This document shows, in pieces, positions 51,497 to 60,030 of a DNA stretch of 64,000 nucleotides. Under the pieces are notes generated by a model. The model was given only the letters and a program-made list of their open reading frames with translations. It made no database searches and was not told the DNA's origin. The stretch is from NCBI GenBank assembly GCA_039028895.1, contig JBCCHF010000012.1:62001-126000 (forward strand). The letters are read 5' to 3'. Each line of letters opens with the position of its first letter. The first letter of the stretch is position 1. Origin of the DNA: JAHDCJ01 sp039028895 (GTDB taxonomy: Bacteria > Bacteroidota > Bacteroidia > Chitinophagales > Saprospiraceae). The translations under genes and the position numbers were made by a program.

Positions 51497-52558
51497 TCAG
51501 TTTCTCCGTGGCTTATAGCGAGATTCAGTTAGAATAGCCTGGGCGTCGCGTTTGGCTACAAGATCTTGCAACCTAAGGCCTGATTGACTATTCATATATG
51601 CCTCTACGATCTTGTATCCCATAAACGTAGCGGTATTGCCCGGAGCTCCCGTCGGCATTCCAGGTGAGTCAGGACTGGGCTCAATATATTTCCTGATATC
51701 TTTTTGTCGAGTTGAGTACAGGTAGTCTTCACTGACAAAAAATGCCCACATGTCCAGTTCATTGTCTTTCAGCCAGTTCATTTGTGCACCGCTATGCTCA
51801 AAAACCACTGAATCCGGCGCATAAGGGATCAACTGTTCAAGAATGTATTTTTTCTTGCCATTATGGACCATAAAATCTAACAATCGTTGACCCGAAGGAG
51901 GCCCAACAATATCGTCAATCAAGACCTGAAGTGTCTTTGAGACCAGGTGATCTTTATTAAACGCTTTGATGATGTAATCTGAGAAGTTAGGGTTCCCCGG
52001 ATTTATATCCTGGTAAGGGTAGTCACTACCCAGGAAGAAATCCAGCCCTACAGCCAGCTTGTCATCTCCATAAATGAGAGCACCTATGAAGTATTCAGAA
52101 ATAAAAGTCAAAAGTTGGGGGGTAGGTTTTTCCGGAAAATAATGCTTGTAAAAGCGCATGCTCTGTTCAAATTCAGCTTCCAGTTCACTGAAGTCATTAT
52201 AAACTACCTGGCAGGTATCATACAATTTTCTTATCCGTTGGTCCGTTATGAAACCCCTGATGAATGCATCAGGTCCTTCCGGTGCTATGCGAACATCACT
52301 GGCGCCAAGCAGATTATTAAAATAGATTGGACCGAATTCGGGATATTTGGTATTGACCGCTGCTATTCCTGCAGTAATGTCATTTGTGTCTAAAGTAAAA
52401 AGATCCTGTTCGAACCGTTCAACTTTAATATCTATCTCAACATCCGAAACATCGGGAATATTTTTATTTTTGTCCCGGCACGAAAAGATCAGGGCAATAA
52501 TTAAAAAAATGCCGAAAATAGTGACCAGGGGCGAGTTTGTGCGTTTCAACATAAACAT
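51497..52558 (-). CDS. gldB: Gliding-motility lipoprotein GldB
   Basis: 353 residues. Hydrophobic N-terminus ending in a lipobox (ALIFSC; Cys27), so an outer- or inner-membrane lipoprotein. The opening of the mature part (VEIDIKVERFEQDLFTLD) and the fold with GPIYFNNLLG and YFIGALIYGDDKLAVGLDFFLG are typical of GldB. In Flavobacterium GldB is essential for gliding; a wider role is likely because the gene also occurs in non-motile species. It is divergent from the barrel gene and close to nadE, an order often kept in Bacteroidota (gldB near nadE). It supports the view that the SprB-like proteins are part of a gliding or adhesion system. Confidence 0.85.
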   Translation of the reverse strand: MFMLKRTNSPLVTIFGIFLIIALIFSCRDKNKNIPDVSDVEIDIKVERFEQDLFTLDTNDITAGIAAVNTKYPEFGPIYFNNLLGASDVRIAPEGPDAFIRGFITDQRIRKLYDTCQVVYNDFSELEAEFEQSMRFYKHYFPEKPTPQLLTFISEYFIGALIYGDDKLAVGLDFFLGSDYPYQDINPGNPNFSDYIIKAFNKDHLVSKTLQVLIDDIVGPPSGQRLLDFMVHNGKKKYILEQLIPYAPDSVVFEHSGAQMNWLKDNELDMWAFFVSEDYLYSTRQKDIRKYIEPSPDSPGMPTGAPGNTATFMGYKIVEAYMNSQSGLRLQDLVAKRDAQAILTESRYKPRRN

Positions 52559-52627
52559 TCAGAATTTAACCTCGTAAATAACAAATAACGGAAAATCATC
52601 CGTTTTACTATTTTAAAACTGAAAAAA

Positions 52628-53344
52628 ATGAGATTCTTCCTGATTCTTTCATTAACACTGTTTACATACAGCTTCTCAATCGCCCAAGACGGCGGCGTTC
52701 GTCTTGGCATTCAAGCTTCACCAACTTTTACCTGGTTGGCGTCTGAAGACAACACGATTTCCAGTAATGGCCTCAGGGCTGGCTTCAAAATCGGCCCTAT
52801 CGGTGAATTTTACTTCCGTGAAAATTATGCATTTATATCTGGTATCAACCTGGTGTTTTCTGCTGGTGGTACTTTAACGCACCAATTGGGGGGCAATCTC
52901 CTTCCAGAAACGGCGGTAGGCTCCAACACGGCAGGAATTGACATGATTCCAGACAATAGCAATATCGAATACAAGATACAGTCAGTTGAAATTCCTTTTG
53001 GAATGAAACTGCGTACCAACCCGATTGGCTACTTCCGCTATTTCGCTGAAATTCCGTTTATCGTTGGTATTAAGACCCAGGCCAGGGGTGACATCTCAGG
53101 TGCCGGGCTCGACACCAGCAAGGAAAACATCAGTGGCGATGTTAACCTTGTTAATGTCTCTTGGGGTATTGGCGGTGGTGTGGAATATGAAATTTCCGAA
53201 TCCACTTCTATCGTCGGTGGTCTTACCTTCCAGGGAGGCTTTCTTGATGTCACCAAAAATAATGGTATGCAAACCAATGGCGGCATCGAAGATTCAAAGG
53301 TGGTCCAGAATGCTATCAACCTAAAAATTGGGGTAATGTTCTAA
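52628..53344 (+). CDS. Outer-membrane beta-barrel protein, PorT-like
   Basis: 238 residues: signal peptide (1-19, FSIAQ) and about eight beta strands ending NLKIGVMF. The N-terminal GGVRLGIQASPTFTWL and the mid-part VEIPFGMKLRTNPIGYFRYFAEI are the common wording of PorT/OMP_b-brl_2 proteins. PorT itself is needed for T9SS maturation; this one sits between gldB and nadE, which adds some weight, but the family is large and the assignment is not certain. It is followed at once by an inverted repeat (53354-53378). Confidence 0.78.
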   Translation: MRFFLILSLTLFTYSFSIAQDGGVRLGIQASPTFTWLASEDNTISSNGLRAGFKIGPIGEFYFRENYAFISGINLVFSAGGTLTHQLGGNLLPETAVGSNTAGIDMIPDNSNIEYKIQSVEIPFGMKLRTNPIGYFRYFAEIPFIVGIKTQARGDISGAGLDTSKENISGDVNLVNVSWGIGGGVEYEISESTSIVGGLTFQGGFLDVTKNNGMQTNGGIEDSKVVQNAINLKIGVMF

Positions 53345-53353
53345 AGCGATCAA

Positions 53354-53378
53354 ACTTAGTTTTATTTTTAAACTAAGT
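53354..53378 (+). promoter_or_regulatory. Perfect 9-bp inverted repeat ACTTAGTTT/AAACTAAGT before nadE
   Basis: Arms 53354-53362 and 53370-53378 around a 7-bp AT centre, 4 bp before the nadE -7 element. It could be an operator covering the -33 region of nadE, or an AT-rich terminator for the barrel gene whose stop is 10 bp upstream. No GC in the stem core and a weak T-run favour the operator reading. Confidence 0.5.
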
Positions 53379-53382
53379 ATTG

Positions 53383-53390
53383 TATTTTTG
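53383..53390 (+). promoter_or_regulatory. -7 element TATTTTTG for nadE
   Basis: Fits TAnnTTTG; leader of about 20 bases to ATG 53416. The inverted repeat at 53354-53378 lies where the -33 contact would be. Confidence 0.5.
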
Positions 53391-53415
53391 TGTTATAATC
53401 ACAAAATGATCGTTT

Positions 53416-55053
53416 ATGAAAATATCCATTGCTCAGCTCAACTATCACATCGGCAACTTTGAAGGCAATCTCAATAAGATGCTGGAAGCAGTCGATCAAA
53501 CCAAAGCCGAAGGTTCTGACATCATTGTTTTCGGAGAACTTAGTGTTTGCGGATATCCACCAAGGGATTTCCTCGAATTTGATGATTTCATCGGGCGGTC
53601 TCAAGGTGTAGTCGAGGCATTAACTTCCGCAGCTAACGATATTGCTATAGTCGTAGGTGCCCCTAGTCCCAATCCAGTAATCGAAGGCAAGGATTTGTTC
53701 AACTCCTGCTATTTCCTGGCGGATGGAGAAGTCCTCCATATTGCTCACAAAGCCCTGCTCCCAACGTATGATATCTTTGACGAGTATAGATATTTCGAGC
53801 CGGCCAGTAACTTTAAAGTTGTCGAATACAAAGGCAAACGCATAGCACTGACCATCTGCGAGGACATTTGGAACGTAGGTAACGAAAATCCGTTATATAC
53901 CGTATCTCCACTTGATGAACTAATCGGGCAAGACCCTGATTTTGTGATCAACATTTCAGCTTCACCTTTCAGCTATAGCCAGGCCACATCTCGGATTCAT
54001 GTGCTTAAGGCCAATGTTGACCGATATGGACTCCCCATGTTCTACTGCAATCATGTTGGTGCCCAAACGGAGATCATTTTTGACGGTGGGTCATTGGTTA
54101 TGTCTCCCAATGGTAAGGTTTATGACGAAATGCCTTACTTCATAGAAGCTATTAAAACCTACGAATTAGATAATGTAGTCTCTGGCACCCAGGAATTTGA
54201 ACGACCAAAAGAAAAAATGAGCCTCATCCACGACGCAATTGTATTAGGAGTTAAGGATTACTTTGGCAAACTGGGCTTTAAATCTGCAATCCTAGGTCTT
54301 TCTGGCGGACTTGATTCTGCGCTGACCTGTGCCCTGGCAGTAAGAGCCCTGGGTAAAGAGCATGTAAGAGGGGTTTTAATGCCTTCCAAGTTTTCTTCAG
54401 ACCATTCAGTAAACGATGCCAGGCAACTTGCAGAGAACCTCGGCATACAATATGACATCATCTCAATTGAATCTGCTTACGAAGCATTTATCGAAACGAT
54501 GGGACCTTATTTTAAAGGACTTCCCTTTGATGTAACAGAGGAGAATCTCCAGGCTCGGATCCGGGGGAATATTTTGATGGCCATGTCCAATAAGTTTGGG
54601 TATATCCTTTTAAATACGTCTAATAAATCAGAAGCAGCCGTTGGCTATGGGACGCTTTATGGTGATATGGCTGGAGGTTTGTCTGTAATTGGTGATGTAT
54701 ACAAGACTGAAGCATTTGAACTGGCACGATATGTAAACAAAGACGGGGAGGTCATTCCTGAGAATACAATTACAAAACCGCCATCAGCGGAGCTAAGACC
54801 AAACCAAAAAGACTCGGACAGCTTACCGCCTTACGAGCAACTTGATGAAGTCTTGTATCATTATATTGAAGAGCGGCTTGGGCCAAATGAGATTATCGAC
54901 TTAGGGTTTGATGAAGCACTGGTCAAAAGAACGCTTCGACTTGTTAACATAAACGAGTTCAAACGATACCAGACCGCTCCTATGTTACGAGTTTCTACAA
55001 AAGCTTTCGGGATGGGAAGACGGATGCCGATTGTTGGGAAATACCTGAGTTAA
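53416..55053 (+). CDS. nadE: Glutamine-dependent NAD+ synthetase
   Basis: Last step of NAD synthesis: amidates nicotinic-acid adenine dinucleotide with NH3 from glutamine. 545 residues. N-terminal nitrilase-type glutaminase with Glu41 (VFGELSVCGYPPRDFL), Lys about 112 (AHKALLPTYDIFDEYRYFEP) and Cys about 148 (LTICEDIWN). C-terminal synthetase (from about 270) with the PP-loop LGLSGGLDSALT, then LLNTSNKSEAAVGYGTLYGDMAGG and PPSAELRPNQKDSDSLPPYEQLD. Length is standard. A clear terminator follows at 55076-55107. Its own promoter with an inverted repeat suggests specific control. Confidence 0.95.
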   Translation: MKISIAQLNYHIGNFEGNLNKMLEAVDQTKAEGSDIIVFGELSVCGYPPRDFLEFDDFIGRSQGVVEALTSAANDIAIVVGAPSPNPVIEGKDLFNSCYFLADGEVLHIAHKALLPTYDIFDEYRYFEPASNFKVVEYKGKRIALTICEDIWNVGNENPLYTVSPLDELIGQDPDFVINISASPFSYSQATSRIHVLKANVDRYGLPMFYCNHVGAQTEIIFDGGSLVMSPNGKVYDEMPYFIEAIKTYELDNVVSGTQEFERPKEKMSLIHDAIVLGVKDYFGKLGFKSAILGLSGGLDSALTCALAVRALGKEHVRGVLMPSKFSSDHSVNDARQLAENLGIQYDIISIESAYEAFIETMGPYFKGLPFDVTEENLQARIRGNILMAMSNKFGYILLNTSNKSEAAVGYGTLYGDMAGGLSVIGDVYKTEAFELARYVNKDGEVIPENTITKPPSAELRPNQKDSDSLPPYEQLDEVLYHYIEERLGPNEIIDLGFDEALVKRTLRLVNINEFKRYQTAPMLRVSTKAFGMGRRMPIVGKYLS

Positions 55054-55075
55054 AAATTAACGGCCTCTAAAAAGA

Positions 55076-55107
55076 AAAAGCCTGTTCTGAAATCAGAACA
55101 GGCTTTT
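55076..55107. terminator. Bidirectional terminator between nadE and the small-protein cluster
   Basis: 15-base perfect arms AAAAGCCTGTTCTGA and TCAGAACAGGCTTTT around AA, with T-runs at both ends (the A-run before it on the plus strand). It serves convergent nadE and the gene at 55133-55492. Confidence 0.9.
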
Positions 55108-55132
55108 ATATTTCGTTCAATTATAAGCAGCT

Positions 55133-55492
55133 TTAGTTTTTCGCTTTCGGTGTGTTTGCACGATGTTGTTGAGCTTGCTTAGGATTTGCTCTGTAAGCTT
55201 CAAGTTTTGAACCTACAGCAGCTTTAAAAGCCTGATTAGTTGACTTTTCTAATGCCGCAGTCTCTTTAACAAAAAGATCTGGATTTGTTGTTTTCAAATC
55301 AGCCAATTCAGCCATTTGCTGATGGTGATTGAGATAGATATCATAAACTTTTTGCTTTTCAGTATCATTCAACAAAAGTTTTTCAGCAACTACATCACTG
55401 GTTTGACGAGCTTGTTCTTCAGGAGTATTACCATTTGCAAAGATGCCACCAACAAAAAGCATCAATAAAGCTGAGAATAATAATTTTTTCAT
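55133..55492 (-). CDS. Small periplasmic Spy/CpxP-like protein (paralogue 1)
   Basis: 119 residues, signal peptide MKKLLFSALLMLFVGGIFA, then a helical domain (TPEEQARQTSDVVAEKLLLNDTEKQKVYDIYLNHHQQMAEL...). The pattern, a short TPEEQA followed by two long amphipathic helices, is that of Spy/CpxP-type (LTXXQ) small proteins. It has a Pro/Gln/Lys/Asn-rich tail. It is the last of three related tandem genes on the minus strand; the signal peptide and leader (GAAAAACCAAAA) closely match those of paralogue 2. Confidence 0.7.
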   Translation of the reverse strand: MKKLLFSALLMLFVGGIFANGNTPEEQARQTSDVVAEKLLLNDTEKQKVYDIYLNHHQQMAELADLKTTNPDLFVKETAALEKSTNQAFKAAVGSKLEAYRANPKQAQQHRANTPKAKN

Positions 55493-55550
55493 TGTGTTAA
55501 ATTTTGGTTTTTCTTAATATCAAAATTAGCATATAGGATTTAAAATCTAA

Positions 55551-55922
55551 TTACTTGCCTGCTTGAGTATTGATTGGCCTTGCAATCAATTCTTTGAAAG
55601 TAACTCTTTGTCTTTCTTCAAGAATGTTATAGATTTTTAAATCAACCTCCTCAACAATACTCTCTAGTTTAGCTTTAAACTGAGTTGGGTTGGTTGACTT
55701 TAAGTCTGCAATTCTTTGAATGTAAGAAGTAGCATCCATAGTAATACTCTTAATATTTGCCGCTTGAGAGTTATCAAGATTTAGTTCAGCTTGAATTTCC
55801 TTTACTACTTTGTCTGCATGAGTCTGTGGTGATACATTATCAGTGCTCACGAAATTAACTTGAGCAAAAAGGCCACCGGTAAAAAGCATAATAAATGCAG
55901 AGAATAACAATCTTTTCATCAT
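55551..55922 (-). CDS. Small periplasmic Spy/CpxP-like protein (paralogue 2)
   Basis: 123 residues; signal peptide MMKRLLFSAFIMLFTGGLFA, almost the same as that of paralogue 1 (KxLLFSAxxMLFxGGxFA). Mature part VSPQTHADKVVKEIQAELNLDNSQAANI... then ADLKSTNPTQFKAKLESIVEE and a final helix ILEERQRVTFKEL. Shares the layout of its neighbours. Spy and CpxP are envelope-stress chaperones or sensors in enterics; here the role is inferred from fold pattern only. 58 bp separate it from paralogue 1. Confidence 0.7.
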   Translation of the reverse strand: MMKRLLFSAFIMLFTGGLFAQVNFVSTDNVSPQTHADKVVKEIQAELNLDNSQAANIKSITMDATSYIQRIADLKSTNPTQFKAKLESIVEEVDLKIYNILEERQRVTFKELIARPINTQAGK

Positions 55923-56086
55923 AAAAAGGTTTTGGTTTTTCTAAAAAATTAGGGAAAAGAGAGACTAAATGTCAATCTAAAATGTTGAATGGTCAGGTTG
56001 GTAAGTAATTGAAGCGTCAAAATAGGCATAAATTTTTATTATGCCATCATTTTTCTACGCTTTTTTTGGTCTAAAAACCAATCAAA

Positions 56087-56491
56087 TTAGTTCCCATTAG
56101 ACTGCAACCTCTGCTGAACGGCTTCTTCATGAGCTGCATCTGCCTCCCTCTGACGGACTAACTCTCTGTAAAGCACAGCCCTGTCAGGGTCTAACACTTG
56201 CAGGATTCTGGCGTCAGTATCTTTTACAAGATTAGCCATTTTCGACTTATAAGTCGCTGCATGTGAGACCTTTATGCTTTCAAGCTCCTGAAGGTTCCTG
56301 GCGGAACTTAACGCCACCTGGTACACTTTGCTTTTCATGTTATCATCAAGCTCAAGGGACTGAGACAATTGATTTGTCATTTTTTCAGCCTGTTGTTCAG
56401 GCGTTAAACTTTCAGCGGATGCCAGGCTGGATTGAGCAATTGCACCCAAGGCAAAAAAGAAGATTAAGGATAAGGATAAAATAGTTTTCAT
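56087..56491 (-). CDS. Small periplasmic Spy/CpxP-like protein (paralogue 3)
   Basis: 134 residues; signal peptide ending ALGAIAQ, then LTPEQQAEKMTNQLSQSLELDD (best copy of the LTPEQQA motif), a middle helix LQELESIKVSHAATYKSKM and VLDPDRAVLYRELVRQ. The most divergent of the three and the first in transcription order. Upstream (56524-56548) is a perfect 8-bp inverted repeat that may control it. 164 bp lie between it and paralogue 2, so the latter may have a separate promoter. Confidence 0.72.
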   Translation of the reverse strand: MKTILSLSLIFFFALGAIAQSSLASAESLTPEQQAEKMTNQLSQSLELDDNMKSKVYQVALSSARNLQELESIKVSHAATYKSKMANLVKDTDARILQVLDPDRAVLYRELVRQREADAAHEEAVQQRLQSNGN

Positions 56492-56523
56492 GGTACTAAG
56501 TTTTTATTTTGCAAAAACTTTTA

Positions 56524-56548
56524 AGGATTGACAAAAATAATCAATCCT
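56524..56548 (-). promoter_or_regulatory. Inverted repeat AGGATTGA-N9-TCAATCCT upstream of paralogue 3
   Basis: Perfect 8-bp arms 33 bp before the start codon at 56491, inside the divergent gap with the DUF3109 gene. The centre is AT-only. Either an operator or a leader hairpin. Confidence 0.45.
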
Positions 56549-56655
56549 GTTGGATTTAAGCGGTTGATCAAATTATAAAGATTTTCACCGCCGTTCAAAC
56601 TTTTGCGTTAGTTTGTTGTCATTTTCCGGTAAGGTAATTAAATACTGTATTCAAA

Positions 56656-57234
56656 ATGTTGGTGATCGGAGATAAAATAATCAGTGACGAGGTAATTGAG
56701 AATCAATTTGTATGCCAGCTTGATGCGTGCAAAGGAGCTTGCTGTTGGGAAGGTGATTACGGCGCTCCACTTGAAAAAGAAGAACTCGAAGTACTGGAAG
56801 CCATTTTCGACAAAATCAAACCTTTCCTGACCAGAGAAGGCATTGCAACAATTGAGGAAAAAGGCGTTTATTCTTATTTTAAAAAAGAAAAAGAATTTGG
56901 CACCACCCTCCTCGACAATGGCGCTTGTGCTTACATGACACTGGACGAAAGCGGGGTAGCGAAATGCGGTATCGAGCAGGCCTACAATGAAGAGGTTATT
57001 GATTTTAAAAAACCCATTTCCTGCCATCTTTATCCTGTCCGAACAAAAAAGTATAAATCTTTTGAAGCCTTAAATTACGACCACTGGGAAATCTGTTCAG
57101 CCGCTTGCTCCGCAGGAAAGGCACAGCAGGTTCCGGTATATCGTTTTGTTAAAGATGCCCTTGTCAGGAAGTATGGGGAAGAATTTTATGAAGCCCTTGA
57201 AGATGCAGCAGCTTACCACCAAAAGCGACGTTGA
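56656..57234 (+). CDS. DUF3109 family cysteine-rich protein
   Basis: 192 residues, no signal peptide. Cysteines are spaced as in DUF3109 (related to the YkgJ group of putative metal or Fe-S binders): FVCQLDACKGACCWEGDYGAPL near the N-terminus, then DNGACAYM, VAKCGIEQAYNEE, ISCHLYPVRT and WEICSAACSAG. The gene is universal in Bacteroidota, and its role is unknown; metal or cluster binding is inferred from the cysteine set. Divergent from the Spy-like genes and convergent with the pentapeptide gene (9 bp). Confidence 0.85.
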   Translation: MLVIGDKIISDEVIENQFVCQLDACKGACCWEGDYGAPLEKEELEVLEAIFDKIKPFLTREGIATIEEKGVYSYFKKEKEFGTTLLDNGACAYMTLDESGVAKCGIEQAYNEEVIDFKKPISCHLYPVRTKKYKSFEALNYDHWEICSAACSAGKAQQVPVYRFVKDALVRKYGEEFYEALEDAAAYHQKRR

Positions 57235-57243
57235 TATCCGTGC

Positions 57244-58545
57244 CTAGTATTTGACATCTTCTAGCAAGGCTCCGGGAAACCTTGAGCCTTCCAGCATGGC
57301 TCCACGAAAGTCTGCACCACGCAAGTCGCAATTTTCAAAATCACACGACCTCAGATCAGCTTCTCTAAAATCTGCCTGCCTCAAAATAGCTCTTGAAAAA
57401 TCACTACCCCTCAATTTCGCAGCAGTAAATAAAGCATTCTCCAAAACAGCATCCGTAAAAAGGCAATTAGAAAGATTGGCTCCTGCAAAACTGACACCCG
57501 GGCTATAACAGCCACAAAAACTGGCGTATGGCATTATCGCATCTTCAAAGCTAAGGGCTTTGGCCAAATGCTTTCTTTCAAAACTGGCTTGTTCGCCTGC
57601 TGTGGCTTTTGGACCTCTGTAAAACCCCATCACCAAATTGGCTACTGAGAGGGTCTCCCAATGACCACCACCTCCACCACTTTCGAGAAAAACATGATGC
57701 TGCCTTAAAATAGTTTTTATTTCATCTGCAGTAAGCGGTGACGACGATGCCGCAAGTTGATGCATTAACGAAGGATTAAGCTTTGACGTGTCTGCGCCCT
57801 GTTGGCCGGCTTGCGGGAAAATCTTTTTTAGCAAATAACCAAACAGATCAAAACTGTTTTCTTTTGACCAAAAATGACTCGGTGTTTCCAACATCTTTAT
57901 GGGTTGGCCCTCTTCTGTCGAGTAAAATGCTTTCCTGGAAGAAACCAATCCTTTATTGGCCAGAAGAAATTCGAGGTAGTCAGCAAAAGTAGTTCCCCTA
58001 GACCTTGAATAACTCCCGAAATTATCCTCTCCATGCAATACCCGCAGGTACCCATTTCCAGAGGTAAAGAATGCCATATCATCTTCATAACCATAGAGGT
58101 CAAAAGGTTTTATATTTTTGAAAAACCCGAGCATATTCAACGAATTACCGTCATGCAAAACCGATTTATCCTGCATCCAGTCAAAGTAGACGACATCTCT
58201 CAGATTTCTCAAAAAAACCATTTCTAATGGTAAAATCATGACCACACCATCCTCTGGCCTGAAGTTTTCATTGGCATAATCCCAATCAAGAATTGCCGTT
58301 GTGGGGGTATGTAGCTCAGGGTCGAAGTCTTCATTTTCAGTGGTAATCCATCTTATTTGAAGCCCATTTGTTTCTTTGTAAAATTGCTTAATTGCCGATT
58401 CGATGGGTTGACCAAGACTTGCCTCAACTTTGGCTATTATTTGGTCTGACACGCCCTTGAATGTGACAAATGAGAGTATTTTCACTTTTGGGTGACTATC
58501 AAGTTGCTGGACCATTTCTGTAAACCGTTGACGGTAGGTATTCAT
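57244..58545 (-). CDS. SMI1/KNR4 (SUKH)-like domain fused to C-terminal pentapeptide repeats
   Basis: 433 residues. The N-terminal region (about 20-220) has the look of a SUKH/SMI1 fold: VEASLGQPIESAIKQFYKETNGLQIRW, LPLEMVFLRNLRDVVYFDW and LHGEDNFGSYSRSRGTTFADYLEFLL. From about 345 to the end are pentapeptide repeats (A(D/N)LxX): FAGANLSNCLFTDAVLENAL, READLRSCDFENCDLRGADF. The middle has a Gly-rich SGGGGGHW linker. SUKH domains are best known as immunity proteins against toxins, and pentapeptide helices can mimic DNA or act as scaffolds. No toxin gene is next to it. Confidence 0.7.
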   Translation of the reverse strand: MNTYRQRFTEMVQQLDSHPKVKILSFVTFKGVSDQIIAKVEASLGQPIESAIKQFYKETNGLQIRWITTENEDFDPELHTPTTAILDWDYANENFRPEDGVVMILPLEMVFLRNLRDVVYFDWMQDKSVLHDGNSLNMLGFFKNIKPFDLYGYEDDMAFFTSGNGYLRVLHGEDNFGSYSRSRGTTFADYLEFLLANKGLVSSRKAFYSTEEGQPIKMLETPSHFWSKENSFDLFGYLLKKIFPQAGQQGADTSKLNPSLMHQLAASSSPLTADEIKTILRQHHVFLESGGGGGHWETLSVANLVMGFYRGPKATAGEQASFERKHLAKALSFEDAIMPYASFCGCYSPGVSFAGANLSNCLFTDAVLENALFTAAKLRGSDFSRAILRQADFREADLRSCDFENCDLRGADFRGAMLEGSRFPGALLEDVKY

Positions 58546-58680
58546 GCGAAGACAGGTCGTTGTTTGGCAGGCACAAAATAAAAAGGTTTAGGCGGAAAAT
58601 ACATCTTGTTAATTGCTATTCTCAAAATCAATCCAGATACAGTCCAACCTGAAAAGTATTATGGTAATTATATTTACAGG

Positions 58681-59964
58681 ATGAACGTAATGCTCAACCG
58701 ACACAAAGCGTCTATCTTTTTCCTGATGCTCGCTGCCGGACTGGTTTTCTTATCATTTAATTTCAATATCAAAAGACAGCACGCCATTATCCATGCCGAT
58801 GCAGAAGGATATTATATGTACTTACCCGCTGTTTTCATCTATAATGGATTTGAAGCCCTTCCAGTCGAAACAACCAGCCAGTTTCCCAGGATGGAAGACA
58901 GTGGAAAGGTCTTTACCCGATACACCTATGGGGTGGCATTACTTGAATTACCTTTCTTTCTTGGCGCTCATGTTTTGGCTGTTCTTTCCGGAGCAAATGC
59001 TGATGGGTATGCGCCTATCTATGCATCAGGTATCATGATGAGCGGGGTTTTCTATGCATGGCTTGGCCTACTTTTCCTTTTCAGGGAAATCAAAAGTCGT
59101 TATGATGTATGGACTGGTATTTTCACAGTGGTTTGTTTGCTTTTCGGTACAAACCTTTATTATTATACCATTGGTGCGCCGGGCATGTCTCATGTGTATT
59201 CTTTCTTTTTATTTGCTATGACACTTTTCCTTACCGGAAAATACTATGTAAAACCGACGGTAAGGTTGGCATTATGCATTGGATTCATTGCTGGGCTTTC
59301 CGTATTGATCCGACCTACTAATATCCTTATTGGGTTGCTTATCCTGGGATATGATGTATACGATGCTGACACGCTTCGCAAAAGGATTCTGCTCCTGAAA
59401 AACAACATCTTCCATATTTTCTTAATGGCGTTATGCGCAGCGGTTCTGTTAATGCCCCAAATGGCCTATTGGCAATATATTGCTGACCAATGGTTTATGT
59501 ACTCATACGGCAATCAGACATTTAGTAACTGGAATCAACCTAAAATTATTGAAGTACTTTTTGATGTCCAAAATGGGTGGCTGGTCTATTCTCCAATGGC
59601 CTTTATAGCTTTGATCGGATTGGTATTTGCTTCAATGAAAAAAACTATGACTGCTCCGGCCATCTGGCTCATTCTCATCTTGAGTATTTATGCATTCGCA
59701 AGCTGGTGGTCATGGTGCTTCTGCGCCGCCTTCGGGGGAAGATCTTTTGTTGAACTCTATGCATTACTAGCCCTTCCTTTGGCCTTTTTCCTCAACAAAA
59801 TCACCTCCTGGAACGCGCTGGTAAAAGCTGGAATCATTTTCTTGTTATGTGTACTCATCTTTTACAACCTAAAACTTTCTTACGCTTATAATGGCTTATG
59901 GGAAGGCCCCGACTGGACCTGGCAGTCTCTTAAAGCAGTACTCCTTCCTATTTTCGAATTTTGA
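58681..59964 (+). CDS. Polytopic membrane protein, GT-C glycosyltransferase-like
   Basis: About 427 residues from ATG 58681; an upstream TTG at 58606 keeps the frame open but adds 25 residues with no membrane or conserved character. About 10-11 hydrophobic segments. The first periplasmic loop holds HADAEGYYMYLPAVFIYNG, the acidic-plus-aromatic pattern of GT-C enzymes (Asp in the loop after helix 1), then FTRYTYGVALLELPFF and later GLSVLIRPTNILIG and SWWSWCFCAAFGGRSF. The fold suggests a lipid-linked sugar transferase, possibly for surface glycans; the sugar and acceptor are unknown. 66 bp before scpB. Confidence 0.75.
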   Translation: MNVMLNRHKASIFFLMLAAGLVFLSFNFNIKRQHAIIHADAEGYYMYLPAVFIYNGFEALPVETTSQFPRMEDSGKVFTRYTYGVALLELPFFLGAHVLAVLSGANADGYAPIYASGIMMSGVFYAWLGLLFLFREIKSRYDVWTGIFTVVCLLFGTNLYYYTIGAPGMSHVYSFFLFAMTLFLTGKYYVKPTVRLALCIGFIAGLSVLIRPTNILIGLLILGYDVYDADTLRKRILLLKNNIFHIFLMALCAAVLLMPQMAYWQYIADQWFMYSYGNQTFSNWNQPKIIEVLFDVQNGWLVYSPMAFIALIGLVFASMKKTMTAPAIWLILILSIYAFASWWSWCFCAAFGGRSFVELYALLALPLAFFLNKITSWNALVKAGIIFLLCVLIFYNLKLSYAYNGLWEGPDWTWQSLKAVLLPIFEF

Positions 59965-59993
59965 TTTGAATTTATTTTGCTCAAAATATTCCT

Positions 59994-60001
59994 TAATTTT
60001 G
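59994..60001 (+). promoter_or_regulatory. -7 element TAATTTTG for scpB
   Basis: Perfect TAnnTTTG. It rules out the in-frame TTG at 59977 as the start, since that codon lies upstream of the promoter. Confidence 0.55.
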
Positions 60002-60030
60002 CCTCGCTGTGGGGAAAAGCATCCAATTAC

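Noticed and set aside
59977..60030. Upstream TTG as start of scpB
   Set aside because: It precedes the TAATTTTG promoter element and adds residues not seen in ScpB proteins.
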